This document shows, piece by piece, positions 61,127 through 64,000 of a DNA stretch of 64,000 nt. The DNA lies in assembly GCF_963677575.1 (NCBI RefSeq), contig NZ_OY782038.1, positions 4,715,501-4,779,500 on the forward strand. The letters run 5' to 3'. A program made the position numbers and the translations under genes. Source of the DNA: an uncultured Draconibacterium sp. Lineage in GTDB: Bacteria > Bacteroidota > Bacteroidia > Bacteroidales > Prolixibacteraceae. Numbering within the stretch: position 1 is the stretch's first letter; the number at the start of each line of letters is the position of its first letter. A model generated the notes under the pieces. It was not told where the DNA came from, did not search any database, and saw nothing but the letters and a program-made list of their open reading frames with translations.

Positions 61127-62950
61127 TCAAAACATCTGCATTCCATGTAATTTTTTATAGCGACCGCCAAGCTCCATTAGCTCTTTGTGTGTGCCTTGCT
61201 CCACAATTTTTCCTTCGTGTAGTACACAAATCAAGTTGGCATGTTTAATCGTAGATAAACGGTGTGCAATTACCAGTGAAGTGCGGTTTTTCATCAGGTT
61301 TTCCAACGCCTCCTGTACCAGTTTTTCCGATTCGGTATCCAAAGCCGAAGTGGCTTCGTCTAAAATCAGAATTGGCGGATTTCTCAGAATGGCACGAGCA
61401 ATTGAAAGGCGTTGTTTTTGTCCGCCCGAAAGTTTATCGCCGCGGTCGCCAATTACGGTGTCGTAGCCATTTTCTGTTCCCAGGATAAAATCGTGTGCAT
61501 TGGCAATTTTTGCCGCCTGTATTACCGCTTCGTCACTCACATTGTCGATGCCAAACGCAATGTTATTTCGTATGGTATCGTTAAATAAAATAGGTTCCTG
61601 GTTAACATTTCCAATCAGGTTGCGTAGTGATTTTAGTTTCAGGTCGCGAATATCGGTGCCATCAACTTCAATATTTCCTGATGTAATGTCCCAAAAACGC
61701 GGCAACAAATCAACCATTGTGGTTTTTCCACTGCCCGAAGATCCTACCAACGCCACTGTTGTTCCTTTCGGAATATTCAGGCTAACATTCGAAAGAATTT
61801 CAGCTTTATCGTAAGCAAAACTTACATTTTTATATACAATATCTTTTTCGAATGACTCGATGTTTCTCGCATCTTTCTTATCAACGATCGTTACCTCTGC
61901 AGCAAGAACATGATCGATTCGTTGCATTGATGCAAGTCCTTTTTCAACACTGTAAAGCGCTGTAGAAAACGCTTTGGCTGGATTTATAATTCCGTAGAAA
62001 AATACCATGTATCCGATGAATTCTGCAGCAGTGAGCGACGAGTCGTTTCCTCCAAGAATAATTCGACCACCATACCACAAAACAACAACAATAACAATGG
62101 TGCCCAGAAACTCACTGGCCGGGTGTGCCAGATTGCGGCGCCACATAAGGCGATTCATGATCAGGCGGTAGTTTTGGTTTTCATTTTGAAAACGTCCTAT
62201 AGCTTTTTCTTCCGCATTAAACGATTTAATGATACGCAATCCCGAAAGGTCTTCTTCAATAATCGACAGAATTTCGCCTAGCTTATTTTGTCCTTTGGTT
62301 GACACGCGTTTCAGGCTGCGGCCAATTCGCCCGATAATTAAACCGGTAACCGGCAACATAATAAACACAAACAAAGTTAGCGACCAGCTCATGTATATCA
62401 TTACGCCCAAATAAACGATTATCAGAATCGGGTTTTTAATCATCATTCCCAGCGAGTTGGCAACCGAGTTTTCTACCTCCTGCACATCGCTGGTAATACG
62501 TGCCATAATATCGCCTTTTCGTTCTTCCGAAAAATAACCGAGTGGCAAACCAATTATCTTCTTATAAATAAGCGAGCGGATATCGTAAACAACACCATTA
62601 CGCAAGGCAATAAGCACAAAATCGGCAAGGTAAGTGAAGCCAACTTTAAAAAGGGTGGCGATTACCAATATTAAACCAATAAGCAGTAACGAATCCTGTT
62701 CGCCGTGTTTACTAATAAACAAGCTGATGTAATAGTTTGCATTATTGGTAATTGAATCAGCAGTAAGCGCCCATTCTGCTTTCTCGGTTACCAGTTCTTT
62801 TGTCTTGAACAAAATATCGAGTGCCGGAATAAGCATTGCAAACGAAAAAGTTCCGAAAAGGGCACCTAAAATATTGTAAATAATGTTCATGACGACTTTC
62901 CCCCGATAGGGTGGAACAAATCGTTTCATGAGTTTAAAGAAGTCTTTCAT
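61127..62950 (-). CDS. MsbA-like ABC exporter (fused permease-ATPase)
   Basis: A 607-residue half-transporter. Six spans in residues 15-330 (VVMNIIYNILGALFGTFSFAML, cut here, is the first), then the ATPase domain: GSSGSGKTTMVDLLPRFW, LSGGQKQRLSIARAIL, ILILDEATSALDTESE and IAHRLSTIKHANLI. It is of the lipid A flippase/multidrug type; the substrate is not set by sequence. The purB gene lies upstream on the same strand with 61 bases between. Confidence 0.92.
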   Translation of the reverse strand: MKDFFKLMKRFVPPYRGKVVMNIIYNILGALFGTFSFAMLIPALDILFKTKELVTEKAEWALTADSITNNANYYISLFISKHGEQDSLLLIGLILVIATLFKVGFTYLADFVLIALRNGVVYDIRSLIYKKIIGLPLGYFSEERKGDIMARITSDVQEVENSVANSLGMMIKNPILIIVYLGVMIYMSWSLTLFVFIMLPVTGLIIGRIGRSLKRVSTKGQNKLGEILSIIEEDLSGLRIIKSFNAEEKAIGRFQNENQNYRLIMNRLMWRRNLAHPASEFLGTIVIVVVLWYGGRIILGGNDSSLTAAEFIGYMVFFYGIINPAKAFSTALYSVEKGLASMQRIDHVLAAEVTIVDKKDARNIESFEKDIVYKNVSFAYDKAEILSNVSLNIPKGTTVALVGSSGSGKTTMVDLLPRFWDITSGNIEVDGTDIRDLKLKSLRNLIGNVNQEPILFNDTIRNNIAFGIDNVSDEAVIQAAKIANAHDFILGTENGYDTVIGDRGDKLSGGQKQRLSIARAILRNPPILILDEATSALDTESEKLVQEALENLMKNRTSLVIAHRLSTIKHANLICVLHEGKIVEQGTHKELMELGGRYKKLHGMQMF

Positions 62951-63011
62951 GTAATAAAGTTGGAAGTTTGAAGCCCGAAGTTCGCAGCGTTCTATTTCCT
63001 TATGTTATTCT

Positions 63012-64000
63012 TTAAAATATGCCTGTATAATTCTGTGGCGTAATCGCTTTTAGCTCTTCTTTTACATCATCACTAACGTCTAAACCATCAACAAAATTGT
63101 GTATGGCCTCTTTGTTAATCACCTCGTTTTTACGGGTTAGATCTTTCAAGGCCTCGTAAGGATTTGGGAAAAACTCGCGACGCAAAATCGTTTGAATTGC
63201 CTCGGCAACTACAGCCCAGTTGTTTTCAAGATCATTTTCGATTGCAGCAGTGTTGATCAATAATTTGTTCAACCCTTTCAACGTCGATTTGATGGCAATT
63301 AAAGTATGACCAAAAGGAACACCGATAAAACGGGTGACAGTTGAGTCGGTCAAATCGCGCTGCAAACGCGAAACCGGAAGTTTCTGTGCCATCTGCTCAA
63401 AACCGGCATTGGCAATACCTATGTTTCCTTCCGAGTTCTCAAAATCAATCGGGTTAACTTTATGTGGCATGGTTGATGATCCCACTTCTCCTTTTTTAAT
63501 TTTTTGCTTGAAGTAATTCATCGAGATGTAACTCCAAATGTCGCGGTCAAGATCGAGGATGATATTGTTGATCCGTTTCAGTCCGTCGAAAATGGCACTG
63601 TGGTTATCGTAGTGCGAAATTTGCGTGGTGAACTGCGAGCGGTTCAATCCCAGTTTGTCTTTCAGGAATTTATTGGCAAAATCTTCCCAGTTAATATCGG
63701 GATAAGCTACATAGTGAGCATTAAAATTACCGGTTGCTCCACCAAATTTTGCGTCGATGGCAATGGACTTTAATTGGACCAACTGCACCATAATTCGCTC
63801 GATAAATACCTTAATCTCTTTTCCAACTTTTGTTGGAGAAGCTGGTTGCCCGTGCGTTTTAGCCAACATCGGAATGTCTTTCCATTCAGAGGCCATTGTC
63901 AGTAATTTTTCGATCAGGTCCTGTAATAGCGGGTAATATTCTTCTTCCAAAGCATCTTGTATCGATTTTGGAATAGCGGTATTGTTGGCATCTTGCGAGG
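63012..64000 (-). CDS. purB: Adenylosuccinate lyase, 5' end outside window
   Basis: The last 329 residues of a purB product; the frame is open to the window end (upstream of the TTG at 63950 it still reads NNTAIPKSIQDALEEEYYP), so the start is missing. The fumarase-superfamily signature is GSSTMPHKVNPIDFENSEGN with the catalytic Ser, and THGQPASPTKVGKEI holds the family His region. It converts adenylosuccinate to AMP and SAICAR to AICAR plus fumarate. The large PurB of the E. coli type fits the sequence. Confidence 0.95.
   Translation of the reverse strand, partial: SQDANNTAIPKSIQDALEEEYYPLLQDLIEKLLTMASEWKDIPMLAKTHGQPASPTKVGKEIKVFIERIMVQLVQLKSIAIDAKFGGATGNFNAHYVAYPDINWEDFANKFLKDKLGLNRSQFTTQISHYDNHSAIFDGLKRINNIILDLDRDIWSYISMNYFKQKIKKGEVGSSTMPHKVNPIDFENSEGNIGIANAGFEQMAQKLPVSRLQRDLTDSTVTRFIGVPFGHTLIAIKSTLKGLNKLLINTAAIENDLENNWAVVAEAIQTILRREFFPNPYEALKDLTRKNEVINKEAIHNFVDGLDVSDDVKEELKAITPQNYTGIF

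Overview
The window looks like the chromosome of a Bacteroidota bacterium, probably a marine or sediment relative of the Marinilabiliales/Prolixibacteraceae; the family-level guess is inference only. Signs for Bacteroidota are the -7 promoter box TAnnTTTG in front of several genes and all three tRNAs, weak ribosome binding sites, LytTR and sigma-54 regulators, a DUF4954 protein, the futalosine menaquinone enzyme MqnB, and many short palindromic intergenic repeats. Most of the rest is housekeeping: typA, glmS, fabD, folE, hldD, amt, rlmB, an ABC-F ATPase, HU, purB and lipid/glycan export genes.

Layout. 1-3600: the 3' part of a sigma-54 activator, an archaemetzincin and typA. 3989-20271: a long same-strand block with five PQQ/BamB-like beta-propellers, one NHL-type propeller, a LytS/LytR two-component system, a small Cys-rich exported protein, a Tat-exported multi-cluster ferredoxin, a NapH/NosR-like membrane Fe-S protein, a fused NuoE-NuoF (HydC-HydB-like) NADH-oxidising flavoprotein and a GltD-like FAD/Fe-S protein. 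20426-25779: a GT4 glycosyltransferase with an ABC ATPase and a large FtsX-type permease. 26131-31832: guaD, a PAS-LuxR regulator, a DUF4954 protein and glmS. 31833-34248: almost gene-free and repeat-rich, with a 42-bp tandem array between two copies of a 47-48 bp hairpin, a VTT/DedA-like protein, word-like quasi-repeats and a GC-richer degenerate block. 34249-45604: fabD, a frameshifted sigma-54 response regulator, a flavin reductase-rubredoxin fusion, a double CDGSH protein, a lactonase, folE, mqnB, hldD, a YhhN protein, an ECF sigma/anti-sigma pair and an M64 peptidase. 45849-52712: an MscS channel, amt flanked by two Lrp paralogues, rlmB and ABC-F. 53266-64000: tRNA-Met, an LptF/G permease with two glycosyltransferases, a TrmH-family methyltransferase, HU, tRNA-Ser, tRNA-Trp, a LutA-like protein, an MsbA-like exporter and partial purB.

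The candidate undescribed system is the 3989-20271 block. Read together, the genes suggest an electron chain linking cytoplasmic NAD(H) (NuoEF-like protein) through a GltD-like subunit that appears to have lost its NAD(P)H domain, across the membrane through a NapH-like Fe-S protein, to a Tat-exported ferredoxin and a set of secreted or membrane-anchored propellers. No hydrogenase, formate dehydrogenase, cytochrome or known terminal reductase is encoded in the block, so substrate and direction of electron flow are open. The domain calls come from visible motifs; the pathway is inference.
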